The translations under genes were made by a program, and so were the position numbers. 64,000 nt of DNA from Aliiroseovarius subalbicans (GTDB lineage: Bacteria; Pseudomonadota; Alphaproteobacteria; Rhodobacterales; Rhodobacteraceae). The stretch covers positions 1,480,439 through 1,544,438 of the forward strand of contig NZ_JALBYQ010000001.1 in NCBI RefSeq assembly GCF_022678625.1, written 5' to 3'. The notes under the pieces were generated by a model, which saw nothing but the letters and a program-made list of their open reading frames with translations, ran no database searches and was not told where the DNA came from. The stretch's first letter is position 1. Each line of letters opens with the position of its first letter. Positions 37,694 through 47,779 of this stretch are shown here, one piece after another.

Positions 37694-38508
37694 CCGATCT
37701 TGCCGCTGAGCATGGACGCCAGCGTGTCGGGCAGACGATTGACCTTGCACCCGCCCCGCGCGCGAAGACTGGGGCGCAGCTCTTCCCCTTGTGGTAAAAG
37801 CTCCAGCGCACAGTTTTCCAACCGCGTGACCTGCCGGGTGGCCGGGCGACTGACCATGACCACACCGGGATAAATCAGGTTGTCCGACATCGGCGGAAAG
37901 TTCAGGAAGCCAAAGCTGATACGCCGCCCATGGCTTTGAAACGCCTGCATTACCAGGCCATCGTCCTGGTCCATAAACCAACCGCGCACGTCACGATGCT
38001 TGCGCCCGGGCTGATCCGGCTCTCCGTCCCGCCCGCGATCTTCGATCGCACGAAACAGGGTGGCGCCGTCCTGCTGGAACACCCGCACCGTATAGGAATT
38101 GGCCCAGGACTTGGTGACTGAGGATCGCTGCCAATAGCGGTGGATGCCCGGCGTTGGCGGTTGCCGAACCTCCAACACCTCAAGCCCGTGATCCAGAAAC
38201 CGCGCCAGTGCTGTCAACGCCAGCGGGTGCCCCCCATCCTGCGCGCCCGGTATCAGCTCCTCCAAGGGTTGGAGCAATATTCGCGCATCGGTGCCGAAAT
38301 AGGCGCATATGCGGTGCAGCACCTCGGGGCGTGGACTTGCCTGTCCACTGAGATAGCGGTTGAATTGCGTTCGATTCACGCCCAGCGCCCGGCACTGATC
38401 GCTGACTGATCCACGACCCTCAACCAGAGCACGAAGATTGCGTGCGAAAATGCTGTATATTTCCCTTGTACTGGGCATATTTCGTGCGCGTCCCGCCCAA
38501 TTGTTCAT
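37690..38508 (-). CDS. XRE-type helix-turn-helix regulator
   Basis: 272-aa protein. The N-terminal HTH_3 domain (residues ~12-70) reads IFARNLRALVEGRGSVSDQC and LGVNRTQFNRYLSGQASPRP. It is followed by a ~190-residue C-terminal region of unknown fold with no enzymatic motif (aromatic-rich, SYTVRVFQQDG). The start is uncertain: ATG 38508 is used, ATG 38478 and GTG 38532 also fit. It is divergent from the phenylacetate operon across ~200 bp containing a palindrome, so it may regulate paa together with PaaX. Confidence 0.8.
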   Translation of the reverse strand: MNNWAGRARNMPSTREIYSIFARNLRALVEGRGSVSDQCRALGVNRTQFNRYLSGQASPRPEVLHRICAYFGTDARILLQPLEELIPGAQDGGHPLALTALARFLDHGLEVLEVRQPPTPGIHRYWQRSSVTKSWANSYTVRVFQQDGATLFRAIEDRGRDGEPDQPGRKHRDVRGWFMDQDDGLVMQAFQSHGRRISFGFLNFPPMSDNLIYPGVVMVSRPATRQVTRLENCALELLPQGEELRPSLRARGGCKVNRLPDTLASMLSGKIG

Positions 38509-38590
38509 TGTCACCATCCCACTCAGCACCACTATAGCGCGATTTTTGCAGGGTTTAAAACTGTCTGAAAGGATAGGTCTTTCGGTGATC

Positions 38591-38628
38591 CGTTACCGAT
38601 TCTCTCAAAACTCAAAAAGTCGGTAACG
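38591..38628. promoter_or_regulatory. Long-spaced inverted repeat before paa operon
   Basis: CGTTACCGA (38591-38599) and TCGGTAACG (38620-38628) form a perfect 9-bp dyad with a 20-bp AT-rich spacer, 85 bp upstream of the thiolase ATG. It does not match the E. coli PaaX site (TGATTC half-sites) as I know it, so PaaX, the divergent XRE regulator or another factor could bind. Confidence 0.55.
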
Positions 38629-38712
38629 AATGACTTGCCTCGAATCGAGCGAGGCATTATCCCTGACCGCACGGTCGGCTTTGCTGTGGCGCCGACATCA
38701 AGGGAGGATTTC

Positions 38713-39915
38713 ATGGACGCATTCATCTGCGATGCCGTGCGAACGCCGATCGGGCGTTATGGCGGCGCTTTGTCATCGGTGCGCGCGGACGATCTGGCCG
38801 CAGTGCCGATCAAGGCGCTGATCGACCGCAACCCGGGCGTCGATTGGGCCAGCGTGGACGACGTGATCTATGGCGATGCCAATCAGGCCGGCGAAGACAA
38901 CCGCAACGTGGCGCGTATGGCAGCCCTTTTGGCGGGCCTGCCGGTGGATGTACCGGGCACCACTGTGAACCGGCTGTGTGCAAGCGGCATGGACGCGGTC
39001 GGCATGGCCGCACGCGGGATCAAGGCGGGGGATTATGACCTGTGCATTGCGGGTGGCGTCGAAAGCATGTCCCGCGCGCCCTTCGTGATGCCCAAGGCGG
39101 GTGCGGCCTTCACCCGCGCCAACGCGGTCTTTGACACCACGATCGGCTGGCGCTTCGTGAACCCGAAGATGGACGCGGCCCACGGCACCCATTCGATGCC
39201 GCAGACCGCCGACAATGTGGCCGAAGACTATGGCATTTCCCGCGCCGATCAGGACGCGATGGCAGCGCGAAGTCAGGCCCGTTGGTCCGCAGCGCACGAC
39301 GCCAGTCGGTTCAACGACGAAATCACCCCGGTGACGATCCCGCAGCGCAAGGGCGACGCGGTGATTGTCGACACCGACGAACACCCCCGCCCCGGCACCG
39401 GTGTTGAACAACTGGCAAAGCTGCGCGGCGTGAACGGCCCTGACCTGAGCGTCACCGCAGGCAATGCCTCGGGCGTAAACGACGGGGCCGCGGCGATCCT
39501 GGTCGCCTCGGACGCCGCCGTGAAGGCCAATGATCTGACCCCGATGGCGCGCGTCGTGACCATGGCCGCCGCAGGCGTCGCGCCCCGCGTGATGGGCATC
39601 GGCCCGGTGCCGGCCAGCCTGAAGGCGCTGAAAAAGGCCGGGTTGAGCATCGACCAGATCGACGTGATCGAGCTGAACGAAGCTTTCGCAGCCCAGGGCC
39701 TTGCCACCCTGCGCGAACTGGGCGTCGCCGACGACGACCCGCGCGTGAACCCCAATGGCGGCGCCATTGCGATGGGCCATCCGCTGGGCATGTCCGGCGC
39801 GCGTCTGGTTCTGACGGCCGCGTATCAATTGAAACGTACCGGGGGCCGCTATGCCCTCTGCACCATGTGTGTGGGCGTCGGCCAAGGCGTCGCCCTTATC
39901 CTGGAAAGGACCTGA
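38713..39915 (+). CDS. paaJ: 3-oxoadipyl-CoA / 3-oxo-5,6-didehydrosuberyl-CoA thiolase
   Basis: 400-aa thiolase that releases acetyl-CoA from the phenylacetate (and beta-ketoadipate) pathway, closely like PcaF/PaaJ. Catalytic Cys in [15 protein letters not shown], the His motif [16 protein letters not shown] and the second Cys in [10 protein letters not shown] are present, with the family opening [17 protein letters not shown]. The ribosome site agggagg precedes the ATG by 6 nt. It heads the paa operon, which favours PaaJ over a separate PcaF. Confidence 0.9.
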   Translation: MDAFICDAVRTPIGRYGGALSSVRADDLAAVPIKALIDRNPGVDWASVDDVIYGDANQAGEDNRNVARMAALLAGLPVDVPGTTVNRLCASGMDAVGMAARGIKAGDYDLCIAGGVESMSRAPFVMPKAGAAFTRANAVFDTTIGWRFVNPKMDAAHGTHSMPQTADNVAEDYGISRADQDAMAARSQARWSAAHDASRFNDEITPVTIPQRKGDAVIVDTDEHPRPGTGVEQLAKLRGVNGPDLSVTAGNASGVNDGAAAILVASDAAVKANDLTPMARVVTMAAAGVAPRVMGIGPVPASLKALKKAGLSIDQIDVIELNEAFAAQGLATLRELGVADDDPRVNPNGGAIAMGHPLGMSGARLVLTAAYQLKRTGGRYALCTMCVGVGQGVALILERT

Positions 39916-39916
39916 A

Positions 39917-40906
<990 letters not shown>

Positions 40907-40917
40907 GGAGAAATCAG

Positions 40918-41202
40918 ATGAGCAACGAATGGCCCCTGTGGGAAATCTTCATCCGCGGTCAGCATGGCATGAGCCACCGGCACGTCGGCAGCTTGCACGC
41001 CCCTGACGCCGAAATGGCGATCAAGAACGCACGTGACGTGTACACCCGCCGCAACGAAGGCGTGTCGATCTGGGCTGTGGAAGCAGCACACATCGCGGCC
41101 TCTTCCCCTGAGGAAAAAGGCCCGCTGTATGAGCCGTCGAACACCAAGGTCTATCGCCACCCGACCTTCTTCGACATTCCCGAAGAAGTGGGGCACATGT
41201 GA
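40918..41202 (+). CDS. paaB: Phenylacetyl-CoA epoxidase subunit B
   Basis: 94-aa small structural subunit that bridges PaaA-PaaC heterodimers. The usual opening WPLWEIFIRGQHGMSHRHVG and the centre DVYTRRNEGVSIWAV match the family; length is standard. It starts 11 nt after paaA and shares one base with paaC (TGATG). Confidence 0.95.
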   Translation: MSNEWPLWEIFIRGQHGMSHRHVGSLHAPDAEMAIKNARDVYTRRNEGVSIWAVEAAHIAASSPEEKGPLYEPSNTKVYRHPTFFDIPEEVGHM

Positions 41203-41954
41203 TGGACCCGCTGTTTCAATTCCTTCTGCGCCTGGGGGACAACACCCTGGTGCTGGGCCACCGCGTGTCGGAATGGTGCGGCCATTCCCCGGTGCTGGAA
41301 GAAGACATCGCGCTGGCGAACACGGCGCTGGACATGATCGGTCAGACGCAGCTGTGGCTGGGCCTGGCAGGCGAGGTTGAGGGCAAGGGCCGCTCGGCCG
41401 ATGACCTGGCTTTCCTGCGCGACGCCTGGGATTTCCGCAACGTGCTGCTGGTCGAACTGCCCAACGGCGATTTCGGCCAGACCATGATGCGCCAGTTCCT
41501 GTTCGACGCCTGGAACGTGACGATGCTGGGCAAGCTGATGAAATCGTCCGATCAGCGCGTTGCCGACATCGCCGAGAAGGCCTCGAAAGAGGCCGCCTAC
41601 CATGTCGAACGCTCGGGCGACACGGTGGTGGGTCTGGGCGACGGCACCCCCGAAAGCCACGCCCGCATGCAAGCCGCGCTAGACTATCTCTGGCCCTATG
41701 TGGGCGAGATGTTTGCCAGCGACGAGGTCGACGCCGCCATGGTCAAGGCAGGCATCGCCCCCGACCCGTCCAGCCTGCGCGACGAATATGACGCGCTGGT
41801 GACCCGCGTGCTGACCGAGGCGACGCTGACCAAGCCGGACAGCAAATACGCCCACAAAGGCGGGCGCACCGGTTATATGCACACCGAGCATCTGGGGCAT
41901 CTTCTGACCTCGATGCAATGGCTGCAACGCGCCTATCCGGGGGCCAAGTGGTGA
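41202..41954 (+). CDS. paaC: Phenylacetyl-CoA epoxidase subunit C
   Basis: 250-aa ferritin-like structural partner of PaaA. It has the helical bundle (LGHRVSEWCGHSP, ALDMIGQTQLWLGLAGE) but the iron ligands are partly replaced, as is normal in PaaC. The ATG at 41202 is used; the GTG codon one earlier lies in paaB. It ends with a GTGA overlap with paaD. Confidence 0.94.
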   Translation: MDPLFQFLLRLGDNTLVLGHRVSEWCGHSPVLEEDIALANTALDMIGQTQLWLGLAGEVEGKGRSADDLAFLRDAWDFRNVLLVELPNGDFGQTMMRQFLFDAWNVTMLGKLMKSSDQRVADIAEKASKEAAYHVERSGDTVVGLGDGTPESHARMQAALDYLWPYVGEMFASDEVDAAMVKAGIAPDPSSLRDEYDALVTRVLTEATLTKPDSKYAHKGGRTGYMHTEHLGHLLTSMQWLQRAYPGAKW

Positions 41955-42406
41955 AACCTGAGATTGCCCAGATTTGGGACTGGCTGGATGCCGTCCCCGA
42001 CCCCGAGATCCCCGTGATCTCGCTGGTTGATCTGGGCATTATTCGGGATGTGACCTGGGAGGGCGACATGCTGAATGTGACCGTCACGCCGACCTATTCC
42101 GGCTGCCCTGCCACGACCCAGATCAACGAGGATATCCTGGCGGGCCTGGCGGCAAACGGGCTCACCAACGTGACGCTCAAACGCCAGCTGTCCCCGGCCT
42201 GGACCACCGATTGGCTGACAGAAAAAGGCGCGGCAAGCCTGGAGAAATTCGGCATTGCCCCGCCCGCCAAGGGCGTTCCGGCCCGCTGCCCCAATTGCCA
42301 CGGGACCGATCTGGAGAAATCCAGCCAGTTCGGCTCAACCCCCTGCAAGGCGCTCTGGAAATGCCGGAGCTGCCTCGAACCCTTTGACTATTTCAAGTGC
42401 ATCTGA
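41951..42406 (+). CDS. paaD: Phenylacetyl-CoA epoxidase maturation protein D
   Basis: 151-aa protein with an N-terminal MIP18/DUF59 domain (DAVPDPEIPVISLVDLGI) and a C-terminal four-Cys zinc or iron-sulfur ribbon (CPNC...CKALWKCRSC). It helps Fe-S cluster insertion into the epoxidase. The start is GTG at 41951, inside the paaC stop codon (GTGA); no ATG is available before the DUF59 motif except upstream inside paaC. Confidence 0.93.
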   Translation: MKPEIAQIWDWLDAVPDPEIPVISLVDLGIIRDVTWEGDMLNVTVTPTYSGCPATTQINEDILAGLAANGLTNVTLKRQLSPAWTTDWLTEKGAASLEKFGIAPPAKGVPARCPNCHGTDLEKSSQFGSTPCKALWKCRSCLEPFDYFKCI

Positions 42407-42417
42407 GGAGACCCGAC

Positions 42418-43482
42418 ATGGCGCGCTTCCATAATCTGACCGTGACCGACATTCACAAGACCATCCGCGATGCGGTGGTTGTGACCCTGAAACCCGACGA
42501 CGCATCGGCCTTCGATTTCACCCAAGGCCAATATCTGACCTTCCGCCGCAATTTTGACGGCGAAGAGCTGCGCCGCTCCTACTCGATCTGTGCGGGCAAG
42601 GATGAAGGCATCTTGCAAGTCGGCATCAAACGCGTAGACGAAGGCGCGTTCTCCACCTGGGCCAACACCGAGCTTCAGGAAGGCGACACGATCGAGGCGA
42701 TGGAGCCGATGGGCAGTTTTTTCCTGCCGCTCGATGCCGGTGCCACGCGCAACTATCTGGGCTTTGCCGGGGGCTCGGGCATTACGCCCGTCCTGTCGAT
42801 CATCAAGACGACGCTGGCGCGCGAACCACACAGCCAATTCACGCTGGTCTATGCCAACAAAGCGGTGAACACGATCATGTTCCGCGAGGAGCTTGAGGAC
42901 CTGAAAAACCACTTCATGGGTCGTTTCAACGTGATCCACATCCTGGAAAGCGACGCGCAGGAGATCGACCTGTTCACCGGGCTGGTGGACGAAGCGAAAT
43001 GCGCCCAGCTGTTCAAGCACTGGATCGACATCAAAAGCGTCGACACCGCGTTTATCTGCGGGCCGGAGCCGATGATGCTGGGCATCGCCAAGGCGCTGCG
43101 AGATCACGGGCTGGACGACAGCCAGATCAAATTCGAACTCTTTGCCTCGGCCCAACCGGGTCGGGCCAAGCGCAAGGCGTCCGGCAAGGCGAAGGCCGCC
43201 ACCAAGGGCACCCAGGCGGTGATCACCCTGGACGGCGCCAGCCGAACCATCACGATGGACGCGGACACCTCGATCCTGGACGCGGCCCTGGCCAACGACA
43301 TGGACGCGCCTTTTGCCTGCAAGGCCGGGGTTTGCTCGACCTGTCGCTGCAAGGTCACCTCGGGCGAAGTTGAAATGGTCGCGAACCACGCGCTGGAGGA
43401 TTACGAGGTCGAACAGGGCTATGTCCTGTCGTGCCAAAGCTTCGCAATCACCGACAAAGTCACCGTCGATTACGATCAATAG
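42418..43482 (+). CDS. paaE: Phenylacetyl-CoA epoxidase reductase subunit E
   Basis: 354-aa electron-transfer subunit: FAD domain with RSYSICAGKDEG, NAD(P)-binding GFAGGSGITPVLSI and ICGPEPMMLG. A C-terminal plant-type [2Fe-2S] ferredoxin domain has CKAGVCSTCRCKV plus a later Cys in VLSCQSF. It passes electrons from NADPH to the PaaA diiron centre. A ribosome site (gaggag) precedes the ATG at 42418; seven codons upstream in the same frame are inside paaD. Confidence 0.95.
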   Translation: MARFHNLTVTDIHKTIRDAVVVTLKPDDASAFDFTQGQYLTFRRNFDGEELRRSYSICAGKDEGILQVGIKRVDEGAFSTWANTELQEGDTIEAMEPMGSFFLPLDAGATRNYLGFAGGSGITPVLSIIKTTLAREPHSQFTLVYANKAVNTIMFREELEDLKNHFMGRFNVIHILESDAQEIDLFTGLVDEAKCAQLFKHWIDIKSVDTAFICGPEPMMLGIAKALRDHGLDDSQIKFELFASAQPGRAKRKASGKAKAATKGTQAVITLDGASRTITMDADTSILDAALANDMDAPFACKAGVCSTCRCKVTSGEVEMVANHALEDYEVEQGYVLSCQSFAITDKVTVDYDQ

Positions 43483-43491
43483 GAGGGCACC

Positions 43492-44241
43492 ATGTCCGAT
43501 ATGAAGATCGAAGACTACCTGGCCCAGGGCGGCAAATTGTCGAACCCGTCGAACGTGCCCGCGCGCTACCGCGCTGAATTGATGCGGCTGATGGCCACGT
43601 TCGTGGACAGCGAATTGGCCGGAGCGGCCGGCTTTGCCGACGTGATCAACGCAGGCCCCGGCATCAAGGAACGCATCGCGGCAGCCAAGATCGTGCTGGA
43701 AAAGACCGACAATGCCGACAAGGTGCTGACGATCATGGGCGACTTTGGCGCCAACACCGCGAAATACGCCACCCATCATCCCTGGACCGATCGACTCGCT
43801 CGGGACGCCGACATCGGCACCGCGCGCAATGACGCGGACATGCGCCTGGCGGTGTTCAACTACCCGCTTGAAGGCTGGGCTGACGCGGTGGTGATGAACC
43901 TGCTGATGGGCCTTGCCGTGGGCGTGCAGTTGGATGAATTCGCCCGCGTCTCCTATGCCCCGCTGGCCGACGCGTTCCGCGCCATTGCCCCGGTTGAAGC
44001 CCGCCACGCCGAGCTGGCCACCGAGGGGTTGGAGCGCCTGGATGACGCGCCGCTGCAAGCTTCGGTCGACTATTGGTGGCCGCGTGTGGCGGCGAGCTTC
44101 GGCAAGGATATCTCGACCCGTGCCAGCCAGTTGCAAGCCTTCGGCCTGCGCCATTCCACCAACGCCGAACTGCGCGAGGAATGGGAAGCGACCGCGGCGC
44201 AAGCCCTTGAAAACCTTGGCCTGAACGCCCCGAAAGGATAA
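43492..44241 (+). CDS. PaaA/PaaC-like ferritin-fold paralog with altered iron ligand
   Basis: 249-aa protein of the phenylacetic acid catabolic family (Paa_catabolic helical bundle), additional to paaABCDE. SELAGAAGFADVI and the second ligand motif VEARHAELA (E-x-x-H) are kept, but in the place of the first E-x-x-H of PaaA (DEAGH) it has LEKTD, so the His is Asp. Whether it binds iron is doubtful. It lies between paaE and paaZ with good ribosome spacing and is co-transcribed. It could be an accessory subunit or a divergent oxygenase. Its role is unknown to me. Confidence 0.85.
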   Translation: MSDMKIEDYLAQGGKLSNPSNVPARYRAELMRLMATFVDSELAGAAGFADVINAGPGIKERIAAAKIVLEKTDNADKVLTIMGDFGANTAKYATHHPWTDRLARDADIGTARNDADMRLAVFNYPLEGWADAVVMNLLMGLAVGVQLDEFARVSYAPLADAFRAIAPVEARHAELATEGLERLDDAPLQASVDYWWPRVAASFGKDISTRASQLQAFGLRHSTNAELREEWEATAAQALENLGLNAPKG

Positions 44242-44245
44242 ATCC

Positions 44246-46273
44246 ATGACGATCATGAAAGTCGCCAGCTTCGCCGCTGGACAATGGGTTGCACCCAATT
44301 CCGCGGCCCGCCCGATTGCCTCGGCCATCACCGGCGCGCAGATCGCCGAAGCCGGCAATGACCAGCTGGACGTGCAGGCGATGCTGGACCATGCGCGCAA
44401 TGTCGGCGGCCCCGCCCTTCGCGCGATGGGGTTCCATGACCGCGCCAAGATGCTCAAGGCGCTGGCGATGCATCTGGGGCAGCACAAACAGGCGCTCTAT
44501 GATCTCAGCTTCGACACCGGTGCCACGCAAAGCGATCACATGATCGACATCGACGGCGGCGTCGGCACGGTCTTCGTCTTTGCCTCCAAGGGACGGCGGG
44601 AAATGCCTGACGGGCAGGTCTATATCGACGGCGAAATCGAAGAATTGTCGCGCGGCGGCACCTTCAAAGGCATGCACATCGCCACCCCGCTGCAAGGCGT
44701 CGCGGTGCATATCAACGCGTTCAACTTCCCGGTCTGGGGCATGCTGGAAAAGCTCGCCCCGACCCTGCTGGCCGGTGTGCCCGCCATCGTGAAGCCCGCG
44801 ACCGCGTCGTGTTACGTGACCGAGGCCGCCGTGCGCATCATGCTGGACAGCGGCATTCTACCCGACGGCGCGTTGCAGCTGATTTCCGGCGGCACCGGCG
44901 ACCTTCTGGACCGTTTGGGCGCGCAGGATGTGGTCAGTTTCACCGGTTCGGCGCAGACCGCATCAATGCTGCGGTCAAACCCCAACATTCTGAAAAACTC
45001 GGTGCGTTTCGTGGCCGAGCAGGACAGCCTGAACGCGTCGATCCTGGGCCCGGATGTGACCCCCGGCAGCGTGGAATTCGACCTGTTCATCAAGGAAGTA
45101 CACCGCGAGATGACGACGAAAGCCGGGCAGAAATGCACCGCGATCCGCCGCATTATTGCCCCTGAGGGGCAAGTGCAGAACGTGATCGACGCGCTGTCAG
45201 AAAAGCTGGACAAGACCGTGATAGGCGACCCCCGCGCGGAAGGCACCCGCATGGGAGCCCTGGTGTCAGCAGCGCAGAAACGCGACGTGCTGGAAAAAGC
45301 CGCTTTGATCGGCGGCGAATGCGCCCGCGTCTATGGCGACCCGGACGCGTTGCCCCTGTCGGGCGATGTGAACCCCGACGCGTTCGTGGCGCCGATGCTG
45401 TTTCGCTGCGACGCCCCCGACACGGCCACCGTGGTGCATGAGACCGAGGCCTTCGGCCCGGTGTCGACCATCATGGGCTATCGCGACATCCCCCACGCCA
45501 TCGCACTGGCCAACAAAGGTGAGGGGTCGTTGGTCGCCTCGGTGATCACCGCTTCGGGCGATGTCGCGCGTGAGGTCGCGATGGGCGCCGGCGCCTTCCA
45601 CGGGCGGCTTTACTTCAACAACGCGACCTCGATGAAGGAAAGCACCGGCCACGGATCCCCCCTGCCCCACATGGTGCACGGCGGCCCTGGGCGCGCGGGC
45701 GGCGGCGAGGAAATGGGCGGCGTTCGCGGTGTGCTCCACTATATGCAACGCACCGCGATCCAAGGCAGCCCTGACATCCTTACGTCGATCTGTGGGCGTT
45801 GGGTTTCGGGCAGTTCCGAGGTACCCGCCCCGGCACACCCCTTTACCCGCCGCTTTCACGATCTCGACATTGGTGAGACGATTCACACCGAATCCCGCAG
45901 GGTTACGATGGACGATATCGAACATTTCGCACATTTCACCGGTGACACCTTCTATGCCCACATGGATCAGGCAGCCGCCGAGAGAAACCCGTTCTTCCCC
46001 GGCCGCGTGGCACATGGCTACCTGCTGCTCAGTTTCGCCGCGGGCCTGTTCGTGGAACCCAACGAAGGGCCGGTTCTGGCCAACACCGGGCTGGACAACT
46101 TGCGCTTCATGAAGCCGGTTGAGGCGGGCGACAGCATCGCCGTGCGGCTGAGTGTAAAGGCCAAGACCCGGCGCACGGATGAATATGGCGAGGTGCGCTG
46201 GCACGTCACCCTGACCAATCAGGACGCCGAACTGGTTGCGGAATACGAACTGCTGACCATGGTTCAATACTGA
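44246..46273 (+). CDS. paaZ: Bifunctional oxepin-CoA hydrolase / semialdehyde dehydrogenase
   Basis: 675-aa fusion that opens the oxepin-CoA ring and oxidises the aldehyde to 3-oxo-5,6-dehydrosuberyl-CoA. Residues 1-~515 are an aldehyde dehydrogenase with catalytic Cys in [11 protein letters not shown]. Residues ~535-675 are a MaoC hydratase with [14 protein letters not shown] holding the Asp-x4-His pair and [11 protein letters not shown]. Length and order are standard. It starts 4 nt after the PaaA-like gene and overlaps paaX (TGATG). Confidence 0.95.
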   Translation: MTIMKVASFAAGQWVAPNSAARPIASAITGAQIAEAGNDQLDVQAMLDHARNVGGPALRAMGFHDRAKMLKALAMHLGQHKQALYDLSFDTGATQSDHMIDIDGGVGTVFVFASKGRREMPDGQVYIDGEIEELSRGGTFKGMHIATPLQGVAVHINAFNFPVWGMLEKLAPTLLAGVPAIVKPATASCYVTEAAVRIMLDSGILPDGALQLISGGTGDLLDRLGAQDVVSFTGSAQTASMLRSNPNILKNSVRFVAEQDSLNASILGPDVTPGSVEFDLFIKEVHREMTTKAGQKCTAIRRIIAPEGQVQNVIDALSEKLDKTVIGDPRAEGTRMGALVSAAQKRDVLEKAALIGGECARVYGDPDALPLSGDVNPDAFVAPMLFRCDAPDTATVVHETEAFGPVSTIMGYRDIPHAIALANKGEGSLVASVITASGDVAREVAMGAGAFHGRLYFNNATSMKESTGHGSPLPHMVHGGPGRAGGGEEMGGVRGVLHYMQRTAIQGSPDILTSICGRWVSGSSEVPAPAHPFTRRFHDLDIGETIHTESRRVTMDDIEHFAHFTGDTFYAHMDQAAAERNPFFPGRVAHGYLLLSFAAGLFVEPNEGPVLANTGLDNLRFMKPVEAGDSIAVRLSVKAKTRRTDEYGEVRWHVTLTNQDAELVAEYELLTMVQY

Positions 46274-47067
46274 TGGACCGCCCGCAGGCCACCACCCGGG
46301 CCATCGCGGCCTTGTCGGGCGGGGATCTGCGGGTCTGGTCGCTGATCGTGACCATCCTGGGCGACATGGCGCGTGCGCCGGGCGCCGAGGTCTCTGGCGC
46401 CACTCTGGGCGCCTTGACGGATGCGGTTGACATCAAGCCCGAGGCGCTACGCGTGGCGCTGCATCGGCTGCGCAAGGATGGCTGGATTTCGTCGCGGCGC
46501 GTCGGGCGCGGGTCATTGCATATCCTGACCGAAAGCGGGCGGGCGCAGGCCAACGAGGCCGCCGCGCGGATCTATGATTTCGATACCCACCAGCCGACCG
46601 GCTGGCACGTGATGGTGGCCCAACCGATGACGCAGGCCGGGCGCAACAGGTTGGACGCCGAACTGCGCGGCCTTGGCCATATCGTGATCGCGCCGGGCGC
46701 CTATCTGGGACAGGGGCCCGCCCCGGATCGCCCCGATCTGTTGCTGCTCGAAGGCAACGCGCTTCAAGTGCCGACCTGGCTGTCGGCTGCGGTGATGCCC
46801 CCCCGGCTTTTGCAGGATTATGTCAGTTTCGAACAGGCACTGAAGGTGGTCGATCAGGCGCTTGAAGCGGACAAACCCGACCCGCTGACTTGCGCGGTGC
46901 TGCGGCTTCTGATCGTGCACGGCTGGCGCCGTCTGGTTCTGCGTCACCCGGCCCTGCCCGACGCCTTCTTTCCACCCACCTGGCGTGGCCCGGCCTGTCG
47001 CAGGATGCTGCGTGACCTGCTGGAGCGCTTGGGTCAACCGAGGGGGGCCGACCTGCTGACAGGATGA
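46273..47067 (+). CDS. paaX: PaaX-family repressor of phenylacetate genes
   Basis: 264-aa PaaX protein: N-terminal wHTH (VDIKPEALRVALHRLRKDGW), central ferredoxin-like domain and C-terminal PaaX_C segment (HGWRRLVLRHPALPDAFFP). In enteric bacteria phenylacetyl-CoA releases PaaX from DNA. Being in the operon it probably autoregulates. It starts inside the paaZ stop (TGATG), and converges on the FAH gene with a 3-bp gap. Confidence 0.92.
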   Translation: MDRPQATTRAIAALSGGDLRVWSLIVTILGDMARAPGAEVSGATLGALTDAVDIKPEALRVALHRLRKDGWISSRRVGRGSLHILTESGRAQANEAAARIYDFDTHQPTGWHVMVAQPMTQAGRNRLDAELRGLGHIVIAPGAYLGQGPAPDRPDLLLLEGNALQVPTWLSAAVMPPRLLQDYVSFEQALKVVDQALEADKPDPLTCAVLRLLIVHGWRRLVLRHPALPDAFFPPTWRGPACRRMLRDLLERLGQPRGADLLTG

Positions 47068-47070
47068 GCG

Positions 47071-47766
47071 CTATTGGGTGGGGCCGATGGTCAGCGAGAG
47101 GGGTGAAAGCCCCGTGATCCCACCATCAAGCCGGTCCCCGGCCACGACCGGGCCAACCCCGGCGGGCGTGCCGGTCAGGATGATATCCCCGGGCCGCAGG
47201 TGATAGAATTTCGACAGGTCGGCGACGATCTCGGGCACGGACCACACCATGTCGTCCAAGGTTGCGTCCTGACGGGTTTCCCCGTTCACCGACAAATGTA
47301 TCCGCCGCCCGTCCACAGCGAAATCCGACGCGCGCGTCAGGGGCGCCATCACCGCCGACCCCTCGACATCTTTGCCCAGATCCCAGGGCCGCCGCCTGTC
47401 CTTGCCCTTTTTCTGCAAGTCGCGCCGGGTCATGTCCAGCGCACATCCGTAGCCATAGACCGCCGCCATCGCATCGGCGACCGGCACCCGAAACGCCTCG
47501 GCACCGATGGCGATTGCCAGCTCCATTTCATAGTGGAAATCCGAAGTGCCCGGCGGATAAGGCAAGACCTGCCCGCTGGCCAGCACCGCGCTGGGGGTTT
47601 TGGTGAAGTAGAACGGCGCTTCGCGGTCGACCTCGTTCCCCATCTCGGCGGCATGGGCGGCATAGTTGCGCCCGACGCAGAAGATACGGTGCACCGGAAA
47701 CAGGGCCGTTTCGCCCACAACAGCGACGGTGTTCACCTTCGGCGGCGCGAACAGATAGTCGGTCAT
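47071..47766 (-). CDS. Fumarylacetoacetate hydrolase-family protein
   Basis: 231-aa FAH-domain hydrolase. The family core VHRIFCVGRNYAAHAAEMG, FTKTPSAV, the acidic metal ligands HYEMELAIAIG and the late GDIILTGTPAGVGPV are clear. Members cleave C-C bonds of acylpyruvates (fumarylpyruvate hydrolase NagK, oxaloacetate decarboxylase FAHD1) or decarboxylate 2-oxo acids. The gene stands alone, so the substrate is open. The ATG at 47766 is used; a GTG one codon upstream is possible. Confidence 0.9.
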   Translation of the reverse strand: MTDYLFAPPKVNTVAVVGETALFPVHRIFCVGRNYAAHAAEMGNEVDREAPFYFTKTPSAVLASGQVLPYPPGTSDFHYEMELAIAIGAEAFRVPVADAMAAVYGYGCALDMTRRDLQKKGKDRRRPWDLGKDVEGSAVMAPLTRASDFAVDGRRIHLSVNGETRQDATLDDMVWSVPEIVADLSKFYHLRPGDIILTGTPAGVGPVVAGDRLDGGITGLSPLSLTIGPTQ

Positions 47767-47779
47767 CACGAAAGGTCCC

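Noticed and set aside
42388..44487. 699-codon minus-strand frame opposite paaE and neighbours
   Set aside because: Antisense shadow with low-complexity composition; the plus strand carries clear paaE, PaaA-like and paaZ genes.
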